A stretch of 64,000 nt of DNA from CAVZCK01 sp963773735 (GCA_963773735.1 CAVZCK010000021.1:620001-684000); one strand, 5' to 3'; shown: positions 25,698 through 36,341, counted from the stretch's first letter. Notes: a model not told the origin generated them from the letters alone. Program-made: numbers and translations.

Positions 25698-27163
25698 TTC
25701 GGCAGCGGCGCGTCAAGATCATCGCAACGCTTGGGCCGGCATCGTCTCAACCGGAGATGATCAAGCGGCTGTTCGAAGCAGGCGCCGACGTGTTCCGCAT
25801 CAATATGAGCCATGCCTCGCGCGAGGATCTGCGCGAGCGTCACACCACCATCCGCGCCATCGAGCGCGACGTGAACCATCCGATCGGCATCCTCTGCGAC
25901 CTGCAGGGACCGAAGCTCCGCGTCGGCCTCTTCGGCGAGCGCGCCGTGGTACTCCCGGCGGGAGCGCATTTCAGCTTCGACAGGAATGAGGCGCCCGGTG
26001 ATGCGGCCCGCGTGTTCCTGCCTCATCCGGAGATTTTCGACAGCATCGAGCCCGGCCATCATCTGCTTCTCAATGACGGCAAGCTGCGTTTCGTCGTCAC
26101 CGCGAAAACCGCGGAGCGGATCGATACAAAGGTGCTGATCGGCGGCGAGCTGTCCAGCCGCAAGGGTGTCAGCCTTCCCGACACGCTTCTTCCGCTCAGC
26201 CCGCTCACCGAGCGCGACCGTGAAAATCTCGAATATGCCGCCAATCTCGGCGTGGACTGGATCGCGCTCTCCTTCGTGCAGCGCGCCGAGGACATCATCG
26301 AAGCCAAACAGCTCATCGACGGACGCGCCGCCGTGATGTCGAAAATCGAGAAGCCCGCCGCCGTCAAAAACATCGACGGCATCATGACGGAGTTGGACGC
26401 GCTGATGGTTGCGCGCGGTGATCTCGGCGTCGAGCTGCCGCTTCAGCAGGTTCCCGGCGTCCAGAAGCGCCTGACGCGGCTTGCACGTCTGCATGGAAAG
26501 CCCGTGGTGATCGCAACGCAGATGCTGGAATTGATGATCAGCGCGCCGGTTCCAACCCGTGCAGAAGTCTCGGACGTGGCAACCGCCGTATTCGAGGGCG
26601 CCGACACAGTGATGCTGTCCGCCGAGTTGGCTTCAGGCCAGTTCCCGATCGAGGCGGTCGCAACGATGAACAGCATCGCGATGGAGGTCGAGGAGGACCA
26701 GCTCTACGACCAGAGCATTCACAGTCAGAGGCCCGAGACGGACGCCTCTTCGGCCGATGCAATCAGCGCCGCGGCCTGTTCAATCGCCCAGGATGCGGGC
26801 CTTTCCGCGATCATCTGCTACACCTCAACCGGCGCGACGGCGCTGCGCGTCGCCCGCTATCGGCCGCGGCAGCCGATCCTCGCGCTTTCAACGAGCAAGG
26901 CAACAGCCCGCCGCCTGACCGTTGCCTGGGGGCTTCACTGCGTGCTGACGGAGGACCCGCATTCGGTTGCAGATATGGTCACGCGCGCGTGCAAATTCGC
27001 GGCGCTTGAAGGCATGGCAAAGCTGGGCGACAAAGTCATCGTCTCGGCAGGGCTGCCATTCGGCACACCCGGCGCAACCAACATGCTGCGGATTGTCCGG
27101 ATTGAGGCCCAGGCGATGCGCGCGGCTCAGGCGTTGCAGGACGCGGGTTCGACCTTCGCCTGA
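25694..27163 (+). CDS. pyk: Pyruvate kinase
   Basis: Pyruvate kinase converts phosphoenolpyruvate and ADP to pyruvate and ATP. The 489-aa protein starts MIRQRRVKIIATLGPASS. It contains the barrel motif FRINMSHASRED, the active-site signature VMSKIEKPAAVKNIDGIM (catalytic lysine) and MVARGDLGVELPLQQVP, the ATQMLE segment, and the C-terminal allosteric domain (CYTSTGATALRVARYRP). Length is standard. The start is fixed by the ATGA overlap with the DUF1036 gene. Confidence 0.97.
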   Translation: MIRQRRVKIIATLGPASSQPEMIKRLFEAGADVFRINMSHASREDLRERHTTIRAIERDVNHPIGILCDLQGPKLRVGLFGERAVVLPAGAHFSFDRNEAPGDAARVFLPHPEIFDSIEPGHHLLLNDGKLRFVVTAKTAERIDTKVLIGGELSSRKGVSLPDTLLPLSPLTERDRENLEYAANLGVDWIALSFVQRAEDIIEAKQLIDGRAAVMSKIEKPAAVKNIDGIMTELDALMVARGDLGVELPLQQVPGVQKRLTRLARLHGKPVVIATQMLELMISAPVPTRAEVSDVATAVFEGADTVMLSAELASGQFPIEAVATMNSIAMEVEEDQLYDQSIHSQRPETDASSADAISAAACSIAQDAGLSAIICYTSTGATALRVARYRPRQPILALSTSKATARRLTVAWGLHCVLTEDPHSVADMVTRACKFAALEGMAKLGDKVIVSAGLPFGTPGATNMLRIVRIEAQAMRAAQALQDAGSTFA

Positions 27164-27184
27164 CGCGTTGCCACCGCAGCATGT

Positions 27185-27208
27185 CCGTCTTCACGAAGAC
27201 AGGCTTTT
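27185..27208 (+). terminator. Weak hairpin-plus-T-run downstream of pyk
   Basis: A short stem (GTCTT with AAGAC, loop CACG, plus flanking CC/GG with one bulge) is followed by CTTTT. It lies 22 bases past the pyk stop and before the convergent TPR gene. It could end the kinase operon, but the T run is short. Confidence 0.4.
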
Positions 27209-27219
27209 CGCAGCTCGCT

Positions 27220-27865
27220 TTAGATCCCCTGCCCGTCAACCTCGCGCGACAGCTCCTCGATGGCCTGCTTGGCGGACTTCAGATGCGGATTGATGGCAAG
27301 CGCCCGCCGCGTCACCTCAAGCGCGGCCTTCTTGTGGCCGGTCTCGCGAAGAATGATGCCCATCCCTTCGATCGCCTTGAAATGCCGAGGATCAAGCGCC
27401 AGAACATGCCTCAGCTCGCGCATCGCATTGGTATAGTCTTCTTGGAGGAAATAGATCGTCGCGAGCTGATTCCAGCCCTCGACGAAGCGCGGCTCCGCCT
27501 CGGTCAGCGCGGTCAAGATCTGCGTGGCCAGATCGTATTTCTGGGATTTGAGGGCGATGCCGGCCCGCTGCATCAGCAGGTCCGCCGTATCGCTGCTCGG
27601 ACTGCGCCCAGATCTTCTCGATCGCCGAAACGATCAAATCCGCCGACTCATCGCTATCGGCCTTTTGAAGCTGGTCATAGAGAGAGGACAGCAGCTCCTG
27701 CCGCGCCTTGCGCAGCGACTGATTAGGATGCGCAAGCGACTTGAGCGGAGGAAGCTTCGAGGGCGGCTGAGGCTCAGCGGCAAAGGATGCGGAGGAAAGC
27801 GATCCTGCAAGCCCGAGCACAAGGACCGCGACGCAGAATGCATGCAATGCGGGTTTGAAGCTCAT
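27220..27865 (-). CDS. Exported TPR-repeat protein, one frame break
   Basis: The frame from the ATG at 27865 encodes a signal peptide (MSFKPALHAFCVAVLVLGLA, cleavage near SFAAEP) and a helical region to EKIWAQS. One extra base near 27595 shifts the frame. The rest continues DTADLLMQRAGIALKSQKYD and two further TPR units (WNQLATIYFLQEDYTNAMRE; AIEGMGIILRETGHKKAALE). The repaired length is about 214 aa. TPR units mediate protein-protein contacts; a periplasmic location is predicted. Partner unknown. Confidence 0.8.
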
Positions 27866-27930
27866 AACATCAGTCAAGCACATAAACGGCCGGTGTCAAT
27901 CGCGATGTGCCCGGAGCGACAGGAGGAGCA

Positions 27931-28056
27931 TTAGCCCTGGCGGGCTTTGTAGCGTTTGATCGTCTTATTGATCACGTAAAGACGGCCGCGGCGGCGGACG
28001 ACGCGATTGTCGCGGTGTCGCTTTCTGAGCGATTTGATCGAATTCTTAATCTTCAT
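27931..28056 (-). CDS. rpmJ: Ribosomal protein L36 (bL36, long alternative type)
   Basis: A 41-aa very basic protein read from the ATG at 28056: MKIKNSIKSLRKRHRDN, then RRRGRLYVINKTIKRYKARQG. This is the alphaproteobacterial/YkgO-type L36, which lacks the zinc-binding cysteines of the classic form. It is a 50S subunit protein. It stands as a short single gene between the TPR and Sel1 protein genes. Confidence 0.93.
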   Translation of the reverse strand: MKIKNSIKSLRKRHRDNRVVRRRGRLYVINKTIKRYKARQG

Positions 28057-28234
28057 GACAATTTTAAATGCCCCGCTCGCGCCAACGCACCCCGGCTGGC
28101 AGCTCGAAGCATCCTCTCATCGGTGGAAATCCGCTCAGGCGCGACACTAGTAAGGCACATGAGCATTGTCAACTCGCGCTTGGCCGGACAAAGGCCGAAC
28201 GTGCGGGAAATCTGCGAGTTGGAGTTCGCCGCAA

Positions 28235-29594
28235 TTATTGCCCGGCCAACGCGCTCAGGCGCTCGCGAGCGCCATCCTGACCAAGTTCAGCAGCGATCCG
28301 ATACCATTTTTTCGCTCTTTCGGGATCGGGTCTGATGCCGCCCAGCGTGGCCATGGAGCGGAAGAATTGAGGATCATAGGTCTGTGCGAGCGCAAGCGCG
28401 CCTTTGCCGCTGCCTCTCCTGGCAATGTGTTCGAGAAACAGACGCGCGCTGGCGATGTCGCCATCGGCAAGGATCTTCATCGCCCGTTCCATCATCTCCG
28501 CTTCCTCCTGCGGAGTGATTGTCACCTCAGGCGGCCCGCTCAGCCCCGCAGGCAGCGCCTGCTCGCCTTCAGGCGCCTCGCGAATTGGCTCCGAAGCGGG
28601 CGGCGCCGCCGTAAGCAGGCGTTCGCCGGGTGCCGGTCCGCTCCTCGCGCTCGCGACCGATCCGGTTTCGGCGGGCGCAATAACGTTCGCCCCGCTGAGG
28701 CTGACCAACATCGTGTGACTTTCGACCGGCTGGTTGCGGCCTTTGACAAGAAGGACCTCCAGCTTGAATTTGCCCCGATAATCACCCGGCGGTACGAGCT
28801 TGAGATCGGCGACGTCTTTCAGCGAGACCGCCCAGGAGTCCTTGAGACGGAAACCCGCCGAGAACGAGAAATTCTCGGGCAAACCGCGGAACATCAGGAA
28901 GGAATAATCCGCCGCATCGACCTGTCTGACCTTAATCTTGACGGGAATGGGCGAGCTGGGATCGCCTGAAATATTTTCGACCACGAGGCCGTCCGCGCCC
29001 GGACCGGCGACCTCGACCACTTCCCGGCTGCCATTGCTCAGGGCATTGAGTTGATCGATCGAAGCAACCGCCGCAAGCTGGGCGATCGGCCGCGCGGAGC
29101 CTTGCGCACTGTCAGCCTGAACCGCCGGCGCATTCCCGCCCGCCTGGGCCGCTTGCGTCGTCACCGCCTTTACGCCGCTCGATCCCGCGCCTTTGTGGAC
29201 CATAGTCGTAAGCAGCGCGGTCGCTCCAGCGGCCAGCGCACATACGAGCAGGATGGCCGCTCCGCCGGAGAAACCCCGGCGGCGGCCCTCTTCCGCGCTG
29301 GAGAAAACCGGTGACTGTCCTCGGCCGGCCGACTCCGATCCGGCCGCGGCCGGAATCGGGGCGAGCGCCCGCGATCCCAGCACCATGCGTCCCGCAGGCC
29401 GCATGACGCGGCCTATGTGGAAAGTGTCCGCGATGATCGGCTCCGCCGCCGGGTCCGGCTCTCCCGGATCAGCGCCTTCGTTCCGGGGGGCGTCGTCCGC
29501 AAGTCTTCGCAACCCGATCAGACAGACGCTGCGGCTTCGAAGCCGTCGCGGCAAACGAATTGGATTGCGGGTTATCTTCAAGATCTTCCGCCAT
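28235..29594 (-). CDS. Sel1-repeat protein with single membrane anchor, one frame break near its start
   Basis: The main frame encodes a disordered N-terminus, one transmembrane helix (AAILLVCALAAGATALL), a beta-rich middle region (about residues 180-310) and a C-terminal Sel1-like repeat pair (FLEHIARRGSGKGALALAQT, ERAKKWYRIAAELGQDGARE). Its apparent start is a TTG at 29581. A better start is the ATG at 29594 behind a strong GGAGAG site (MAEDLEDNPQSNSFAATASK). Reaching the main frame from it needs removal of one base near 29503 (GCGAAGACTTGCG), giving VAKLADDAPRNEGADPG. Function unknown; probably an envelope protein. Confidence 0.75.
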
Positions 29595-30028
29595 GTTTCT
29601 CTCCAACGAGAAGGTCGCCTGCCCGGTCTTCATTCCGCCCCGTGAGACGAGACCCTTTGAGGGGCAGTCCTACCACCTTCCGTCTTCTGGATGGCCGTTA
29701 CCGTAAAACGGCTCGCACCGATCCAGCACTCCCTATGCCCAGGGCGAACATTGCCACATCAACGCCCAAACATTCCACACTTTTTATGAAGCTGATGCGG
29801 GTGAACGGACCGCTTGCGAAGAGATAGAGAAGATTACGATTTGCCAAATCCGTTACTCTACGCGGCCGGCACGTCAGGCATCCGCTCAAAACCGCAATCA
29901 CAGCTATGATTTTGCTGCGTCATTGCATAATGAATAGGCCGCAAAAACGGCGAGAATCTGGTTGCGCGTGGCCCGGCGGCACGCCAAGGCCACAAAATAT
30001 GCAGCAAAAAGCCGTTCTTTCAGGGGGA
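29595..30028. other. Intergenic region, nothing recognised
   Basis: About 430 bases lie between the Sel1-protein start and the tRNA gene. A small inverted repeat (GCCGTT/AACGGC near 29693-29711) has no T run. No credible gene is seen; the promoter of the Sel1-protein gene is expected at the left end. Confidence 0.4.
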
Positions 30029-30103
<75 letters not shown>

Positions 30104-30265
30104 AATGCGGGAAGGTGGCCGTCAAGACCTGCCTGGCCCGATTTGCATAGCACGCGCCTTTCGCGCCAGGCAAGCCGGTTTGAACGCCATCGACGCTTGT
30201 CTTGATTTCGCTTCTGCGCCATCAATCCCCATCTAACAGAAGCCACTCGAAATCAGCGCGATACG

Positions 30266-31411
30266 ATGTTCACCAAAAGCTTTCGCCTCTTCTCAATTCT
30301 GGGCTTCCGCATCAGCATCGACCTCTCATGGTTCTTTCTGGCGGCGCTCATCATCTGGAGCCTTGCGACAGGGTTTTTCCCGCGACTTCCTCCCGGGCCG
30401 CAGCGCTACGGCCTACTATCTGATTTCGGCGGTGGCGGCAGCAGGGATGTTCGCTTCCATCGTCTATCACGAGCTTGCTCACTCGCTTGTCGCGCGTCAC
30501 TATCGCATCAAAATCGCCGGCATCACGCTGTTCATCTTCGGCGGCGTCGCCGAGCTGGAAGATGAGCCGCCCACCGCGAAATCCGAATTCCTGGTCGCGA
30601 TCGCCGGACCGATCGCAAGCCTCTCGCTAGCCGGCAGCCTCTGGCTCCTGCTGCAGATTCTCCCTGAAGCCACGCCAAGCTACGCTCTTATCGACTATCT
30701 CGCATTCATGAATATCGTGCTCGCGGTGTTCAATCTGATCCCCGCCTTCCCGCTCGATGGCGGCCGGGTGCTTCGCGCCATTCTCTGGTGGGCTCAGGGC
30801 AGCTTGCGCAAGGCGACCCGGATCGCCTCGACCCTCGGCGCGGCGCTTGGCATCGCGCTTGATGGTCTATGGCGCCTATAACAGCTATCAGGGCGTCCTC
30901 GATCGGGGGGATGTGGCAGATCCTGATCGGCTTTTTCATCTTCAGCGCCGCGGGCAATGCCCGGCGTCAGATGGAGGTCTTCGAGGTCTTGCGCGGCGTC
31001 AGCGTCGGCCAGCTCATGAAAGCGCCGCCGCCGAGCATTCCCGCCGATATCACCGTTGAGCGGGTTGCCCAACACCCTGACTTAAGCGGCCGGGACATCT
31101 CGCTGCCGGTCACGGATAACGGGCAGGTGATCGGCATCGTCGAGATCTCGGCGCTCGAAAAAATACCGCCGGAAAAGCGCGGCGAGGTAGCGATCCGTGC
31201 CATTACGACCGCCTTGACGGCGGATGAAACACTGAGCCCCGACGCGAGCGCAATCGCAGCCCTCCGCCAGCTCAGCCGGGCGCGCGGCAATCAGGCACTG
31301 GTCGTCAGGAACGGCCAGCTTGCCGGCTGGATCCACGGGCGCGATATTTTCGATTATATCAACAGCCATAAGCAGGGCGGCGGAACCGAGATCCAGCAGA
31401 CCGCGGTTTGA
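30266..31411 (+). CDS. M50-family site-2 protease with C-terminal regulatory (CBS-like) part, three frame breaks
   Basis: Fragments join into one intramembrane zinc metalloprotease. The first hydrophobic segments (MFTKSFRLFSILGFRISIDL...) are in one frame, and the active site YHELAHSLVARHYRIKI (HEXXH) and NLIPAFPLDGGRVLRA (second metal motif) in the next. LMVYGAYNSYQGVLDRG is in a third, and GMWQILIGFFIFSAAGNARR plus the soluble CBS-like tail (GQLMKAPPPSIPADITVE) in a fourth. Shifts near 30395, 30862 and 30908 (a G6 run) each act as one extra base. Such proteases cleave membrane-bound regulators. All motifs are intact, so it is probably a functional gene with sequence errors. Confidence 0.8.
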
Positions 31412-31436
31412 CGCCTCGCAGATAATCGGCGCACCA

Positions 31437-32198
31437 TTAACTGCCGCTCGCGGACAGCCGCTCGTTGGGAACACCCGCCGCGTCGAGACTGGCGTGCAGC
31501 GCGCCGGCAGCTTCCGCAAGCATTGCTTCATCCACTGAGCGCAACACCAAATGCGTGCCGGGCCGGCCGTCTTCGAAATAGGGGTAGCTACCCATCTGCA
31601 CGTCCGGGTAAGCGGTCTGAGCCGCCGACAGATAGCCGGCCACAGTGCCTTCCGGCGCCTTCACATGAATGGTGACCGAGATCAGCTTCGCGCCCGTTCT
31701 GAGACGGGGCGTCACAGCCGCCAGCATCGCCTCCATGATTTTCGGCACGCCGGCCATGACCACCACATTGCCGATCATGAAGCCGGGCGCCCGCGAAATC
31801 GGATTGTCGATCAGCTCGGCGCCTGCCGGAATGCGCGCCATGCGCAGACGGGCGGGGGTCAGATCGGCTTCGCCGAGCCGCTCGCGCAGCATGGCCCGGG
31901 CGCGCGGATCGATATCGATCGAAACGCCAAAGGCTTTGGCGACGGAGTCGGCCGTAATGTCGTCATGGGTCGGGCCGATGCCGCCGGTCGAGAAAACATA
32001 ATCATAGCGCTCGCGGAGCGCGTTGAGCGCCGCAACGATCTCCTCCTCGACATCCGGCACGACGCGGACCTCGCGCAGGCGGATGCCGATCGCAGTCAGA
32101 TGGTCGGCGATGGTGCCGATATTCTTATCCTTCGTCCGCCCGGAGAGGATCTCGTCGCCGATGACGAGGATCGCGGCGGTCACGATGTCGGGCTGCAA
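31437..32198 (-). CDS. MoaB/CinA-N-type molybdopterin-binding-domain protein
   Basis: The 253-aa protein has the MoCF_biosynth/CinA N-terminal fold: AAILVIGDEILSGRTKDKN and the key motif STGGIGPTHDDITADSVAKA (GGxGPTxDD), followed by AGVPKIMEAML. It lacks the deamidase part of full CinA. Family members bind molybdopterin or nucleotides; the role is uncertain. It starts with TTG at 32198 behind GAGGAG, a strong ribosome site. Confidence 0.88.
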   Translation of the reverse strand: MQPDIVTAAILVIGDEILSGRTKDKNIGTIADHLTAIGIRLREVRVVPDVEEEIVAALNALRERYDYVFSTGGIGPTHDDITADSVAKAFGVSIDIDPRARAMLRERLGEADLTPARLRMARIPAGAELIDNPISRAPGFMIGNVVVMAGVPKIMEAMLAAVTPRLRTGAKLISVTIHVKAPEGTVAGYLSAAQTAYPDVQMGSYPYFEDGRPGTHLVLRSVDEAMLAEAAGALHASLDAAGVPNERLSASGS

Positions 32199-32237
32199 GG
32201 CGTCTCCTCACGGGAAAAGCTCGCGGTCACACTCTCG

Positions 32238-33929
32238 CTACAGCCCTTCCCCGGCGCGCGCAAGGATGGCTTGATGATCGGCGCCCCGGAGCCCGGCGCC
32301 ATAGCTGTGGCGCCATCCGCCCGCGAGCCGTGACGCGGCGAAAGGCTCGGCGACTTCCGGTGGCGCATGCGCCGTCAGCAGCGCGGCGGCGGCGATCAGC
32401 GCAAGTCTCTCGATCAGCCAGCGGGCGTCGCTTTCAGGGATGGCGCGCGAGGCCAAGCGCCGTCTTGAGCTGATCCAGCGCGGCGCGAAGATGCGGCTGC
32501 TGCCCGGCCGCGGCTCGATCTCCGCGAGCACGGCATCGACCGCCTGCAGGCTCTTTCTGCATCACCCGGAGCAGGTCGAGGCACATCACATTGCCCGAGC
32601 CTTCCCAGATCGCATTCAGCGGCGCCTCGCGATAGGCGCGCGCCAACAGGCCCTCCTCGACATAGCCGTTGCCGCCCATGCACTCCATCGCCTCATAGGC
32701 GAAGGCCGGCACGGATTTGCAGATCCAGTATTTGGCAACCGGCGTCATCAGGCGGCGGAAGGCGGCCTCTTGCGCGCTCGCTTTCCGCGCGGTCGAAGCT
32801 GCGCGCAAGGCGCATGGCAAGCGCGGTCGCGGCTTCGGAGTCGATCGCCAGATCGGCGAGGACATTGGCCATCAGCGGCTGATCGATCAGCTTGCGTTGA
32901 AACACCGTGCGGTATTTGGCGTGCCGAACCGCGTTGGCCAGCGTGAAGCGCATCAGCGCGGCGGAGGAGACGGCGCAGTCGAGCCGGGTCAGGGTCACCA
33001 TCTCGATGATCGCCGGAACGCCGCGACCTTCCTCGCCGACAAGCGTTGCCTCGGCGCCGAGAAACGTCACCTCCGAGGAGGCGTTGGAGCGGTTGCCGAG
33101 CTTGTCCTTCAGCCGCTCGATCCGGATCGCGTTGAGACTGCCGTCGCGCGGAAGCGCGGCATGAAGAAGCAGGAGAGCCCGTTAGGCGCCTGCGCCAGCA
33201 CGAGGAAGGCGTCGCACATCGGCGCCGACATGAACCATTTATGCCCGGTAATGCTGTAGAGCCCGCTCGCCCAAAGGCTCGCGCCGCGGTGACGTTGGCG
33301 CGGACATCGGTGCCGCCCTGCTTCTCCGTCATGCCCATGCCGATAGTGATCGAGGTCTTGCCGTCGATCGGCTGAAAGGACGGGTCGTATTCGCGCGACA
33401 GGATTTTCGGCATCAGCCGCTGCAGCAAGGCTCGGTCGAGCGCGCAGAGTCGCAACCGCCGCATGGGTCATGGTGATCGGGCACATATGCCCGGCTTCGG
33501 CCTCGCGACACCATATAGAGGCCTGCCGCCCGCGCCACGTGAACACCCGGACGCCGCGGACGCCCGGCAGCGGCGTCCTCCCAGCCCCGGCAGTGCAGGC
33601 CATGGCGGAAGGAGATCGCCATCAGCTCGTGATAGGCCGGGTGGAATTCGACCCGGTCGATTCGCCTGCCCTTCTGATCGATCAGCCGCGGCTTCGGCGG
33701 ATTTTCATTCGCCAGCCGGCCGAGCTCCAGCACATGCGGCGCTTCCGGCGATCCGCCCCAGTTGATCGAGCTCGTCATTTGCCCAACCCGCGCCTTCGCG
33801 CAGAGCCGCCTCCCGCAACGGCCGGTCGGTCGCAAAAAGATTGACGTTCTCGAAAATGGGGCTCTGATTGAGGCCGGCATCGGCGGCGGTCGCCGCGAGA
33901 GACGAGGCCATGCGATCGGTGTTCTGCAT
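32238..33929 (-). pseudogene. AidB-like acyl-CoA dehydrogenase, many frame breaks
   Basis: Pieces of one acyl-CoA dehydrogenase of the AidB (alkylation response) group appear in order over 1.7 kb but in all three frames: NQSPIFENVNLFATDRPLR, RIDRVEFHPAYHELMAISFR, EAEAGHMCPITMTHAAVATL, TIGMGMTEKQGGTDVRANVT, ITGHKWFMSAPMCDAFLVLA, LIDQPLMANVLADLAIDSEA and MECMGGNGYVEEGLLARAYR. At least eight shifts are needed. AidB proteins bind DNA and flavin during alkylation stress. The density of breaks is far above that of the rest of the window, so it may be a genuine pseudogene; locally poor sequence is the alternative. Both termini are present. Confidence 0.75.
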
Positions 33930-34003
33930 TTCTGCGGACGAAGCTCCCTAGCCCGATCATCCTGCTTGCGGGCGTTTATGGCTCTCATTATAACAGCGCC
34001 TCA

Positions 34004-34970
34004 ATGAATATCGCGCCAGCGTCTCAAAAATTCTCGTTCCCACACAAACATCTGCTCGGGATCAAAGGGTTGAGCCCGGCAGAAATTGTCGGCCTCCTAG
34101 ATTTGGCCGACGCCGAAGCCGAGTATAACCGGCGTGTCACTCAAAAACGCGACATTCTTCGCGGCCGCACCCAAATAAATCTGTTTTTCGAAGCTTCGAC
34201 GCGCACGCAGAGTTCGTTCGAGCTGGCCGGCAAGCGGCTTGGCGCCGATGTCATGAACATGGCGGTCAAAGCCTCCTCGATCGAGAAAGGGCGAGACGCT
34301 GCTCGACACCGCCGTGACCCTCAATGCCATGCGGCCCGACATGCTCGTCGTCCGGCACAATGCTGCCGGAGCCGTCGAGCTTCTGGCGCGAAAAGTCGAC
34401 TGCGCCGTCATCAACGCCGGCGACGGCGAACATGAGCATCCGACGCAGGCGCTTCTCGATGCACTGACGATCAGGCGCCGGAAGGGCCGCATCGAGGGTC
34501 TGACGATCGCCATCTGCGGGGATATTCTGCACAGCCGTGTTGCGCGGTCCAACATCCTGCTGATGACCGCCCTCGGCGCCCATGTCCGGGTCGCAGCGCC
34601 GTCGACGCTGCTGCCCCCCGCCGCCGACCGGCTCGGCGTCGAAGTCTTCACGAAGATGGAAAAAGCCGTTGCCGGCGCCGACATCATCATGATGCTGCGG
34701 CTTCAGCGCGAACGGATGACGACCTCGTTCGTGCCCTCGACGCGCGAATATTTTCACTTTTTCGGCCTGGACAATGACAAGCTCAAAAAAGCCCAGCCGG
34801 ACGCGCTGATCATGCATCCGGGTCCGATCAACCGCGGCGTCGAAATCTCCTCCGCCGTCGCCGACCACCAGCGCAGCGTCATTCGCGAACAGGTGGAAAT
34901 GGGCGTGGCCGTTCGCATGGCCGTGCTCCAGGTTCTTGCGCGCAATTTACCGACCTCGCCAGCACGATGA
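34004..34970 (+). CDS. pyrB: Aspartate carbamoyltransferase catalytic subunit, one frame break
   Basis: PyrB condenses carbamoyl phosphate with aspartate in pyrimidine synthesis. The start MNIAPASQKFSFPHKHLLGI runs through the carbamoyl-phosphate motif FFEASTRTQSSFELA to SSIEKG. One extra G in the run at 34289-34291 shifts the frame, and the protein continues ETLLDTAVTLNAMRPDM. The catalytic HPTQALLD, CGDILHSRVARSN and MHPGPINRG motifs are intact. The repaired length is 321 aa. An essential gene interrupted only at a homopolymer is most simply a sequencing error. It overlaps pyrC by ATGA. Confidence 0.93.
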
Positions 34971-36307
34971 TTGCTCCCGCCAGACCGCCGCAGCCACCGG
35001 GGCCGACCATTCTTGTCAACGCCCGTCTGTTCTGTCCCTTGACGGGACGTAACGAAACCGGGGGCCTGCGCATCGAGCGTGGCGTGATTGCCGATGTTGG
35101 CCCTCATTTGACGACGGACGCACAGTCCGGCGCGGATGCCGAGATCATCGACTGCGACAGCAAACTGCTGATCCCCGGCCTCATCGACATGCAGGTCTCA
35201 ACCGGCGAGCCGGGTGAGGAACACCGGGAGACGCTGGCGACGGCAAGCCGCGCCGCGGCTGCCGGTGGCGTCACCACCATCATCTGCATGCCCGACACCA
35301 AGCCGGCCATCGACGATGTCTCGCTGGTCGATTTTATCGAGCGGCGCGCGCGCGACACCGCCATCGTCCATGTCCACCCGATGGCCGCCATGACCAAGGG
35401 CCTCGACGGTAAGGAGATGACCGAGATCGGCCTGCTGCGCCAGGCCGGGGCCCTTGCCTTCACCGACGCCAAGCGCAGCGTCGCCAACGCTTGTCTGATG
35501 CGCAATATTCTCAGCTACGCGCGCGATTTCGACGCGCTCATCGTGCACTTCACCGAAGACCCGAATTTGGCTGCCGCCGGCGTCATGAACGAAGGACAGG
35601 TCTCGGCAAGCCTTGGGCTTCCCGGTGCGCCTGCGGAAGCTGAAACCATCATGATCGAACGGGATCTGCGCCTCGTCGCTCTTGCCGGCGGGCGTTATCA
35701 CGCCGCGAATATTTCCTGCGCGGCCTCGCTCGACGTCATCCGCAGGGCGCGGGCGGCGGGCCTCAATGTCACCTGCGGCGTCACCATCAATCACCTGACC
35801 CTCAACGAAAACGACATCGGCTCCTATCGGACCTATTTCAAGGTCAAGCCGCCGCTCCGCCCCGAAAGCGACAGGCAGGCCTTGGTCGAAGGCGTCAGGG
35901 ATGGCGAGATCGACGTCATCGTCTCCGCGCACGACCCGCAGGACGTCGATGTCAAGCGGCGCCCCTTCGCCGAAGCTGCCGACGGCGCTCTCGGTGTCGA
36001 GACGCTGCTGCCGGCGGCGCTGCGGCTCTATCATAATGGCGTCGTCGACCTCCAGCCCCTTCTCGCCGCCATGACCATTCGCCCCGCTCAGCTTCTCGGC
36101 CTGCCCGGCGGTCGGCTCACGGTCGGCGCACCGGCGGATCTTTGCGTCCTCGATTTGGAAATGCCGTGGCGGGTCGACGCATCGGCGCTCGCCTCGAAGT
36201 CCAAGAACTCGCCCTTCGACGAAACGGTCCTCCAAGGCCGGGCCATGAAGACCTTCGTTGCCGGACGCTGCGTTTACAGCTATGCGGAGGATCCGCGCCG
36301 CGCCTAA
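34967..36307 (+). CDS. pyrC: Dihydroorotase-family protein (PyrC/PyrX type)
   Basis: The 446-aa amidohydrolase-family protein overlaps pyrB by four bases. It contains LIPGLIDMQVSTGEPGEEHR, TIICMPDTKPAIDDVS, LNVTCGVTINHLTLNE and VIVSAHDPQDVDVKRRPF. The first metal motif, normally DxHxHxR, reads DMQVSTGE, so the two histidines are missing. That is seen in alphaproteobacterial PyrC homologues and in the inactive PyrX partners of aspartate carbamoyltransferase. The protein may therefore be a structural partner of PyrB, with a second, active dihydroorotase encoded elsewhere. The downstream Asp (AHDPQD) is kept. Confidence 0.88.
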   Translation: MIAPARPPQPPGPTILVNARLFCPLTGRNETGGLRIERGVIADVGPHLTTDAQSGADAEIIDCDSKLLIPGLIDMQVSTGEPGEEHRETLATASRAAAAGGVTTIICMPDTKPAIDDVSLVDFIERRARDTAIVHVHPMAAMTKGLDGKEMTEIGLLRQAGALAFTDAKRSVANACLMRNILSYARDFDALIVHFTEDPNLAAAGVMNEGQVSASLGLPGAPAEAETIMIERDLRLVALAGGRYHAANISCAASLDVIRRARAAGLNVTCGVTINHLTLNENDIGSYRTYFKVKPPLRPESDRQALVEGVRDGEIDVIVSAHDPQDVDVKRRPFAEAADGALGVETLLPAALRLYHNGVVDLQPLLAAMTIRPAQLLGLPGGRLTVGAPADLCVLDLEMPWRVDASALASKSKNSPFDETVLQGRAMKTFVAGRCVYSYAEDPRRA

Positions 36308-36341
36308 AATGCAGGTCTTACTGACAAAACCCGGTCCCGAC

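Noticed and set aside
30266..31411. Three separate small proteins in the site-2 protease region
   Set aside because: Motif order (membrane segments, HEXXH, DGGR, membrane segment, CBS-like tail) matches one M50 protein interrupted by indels.
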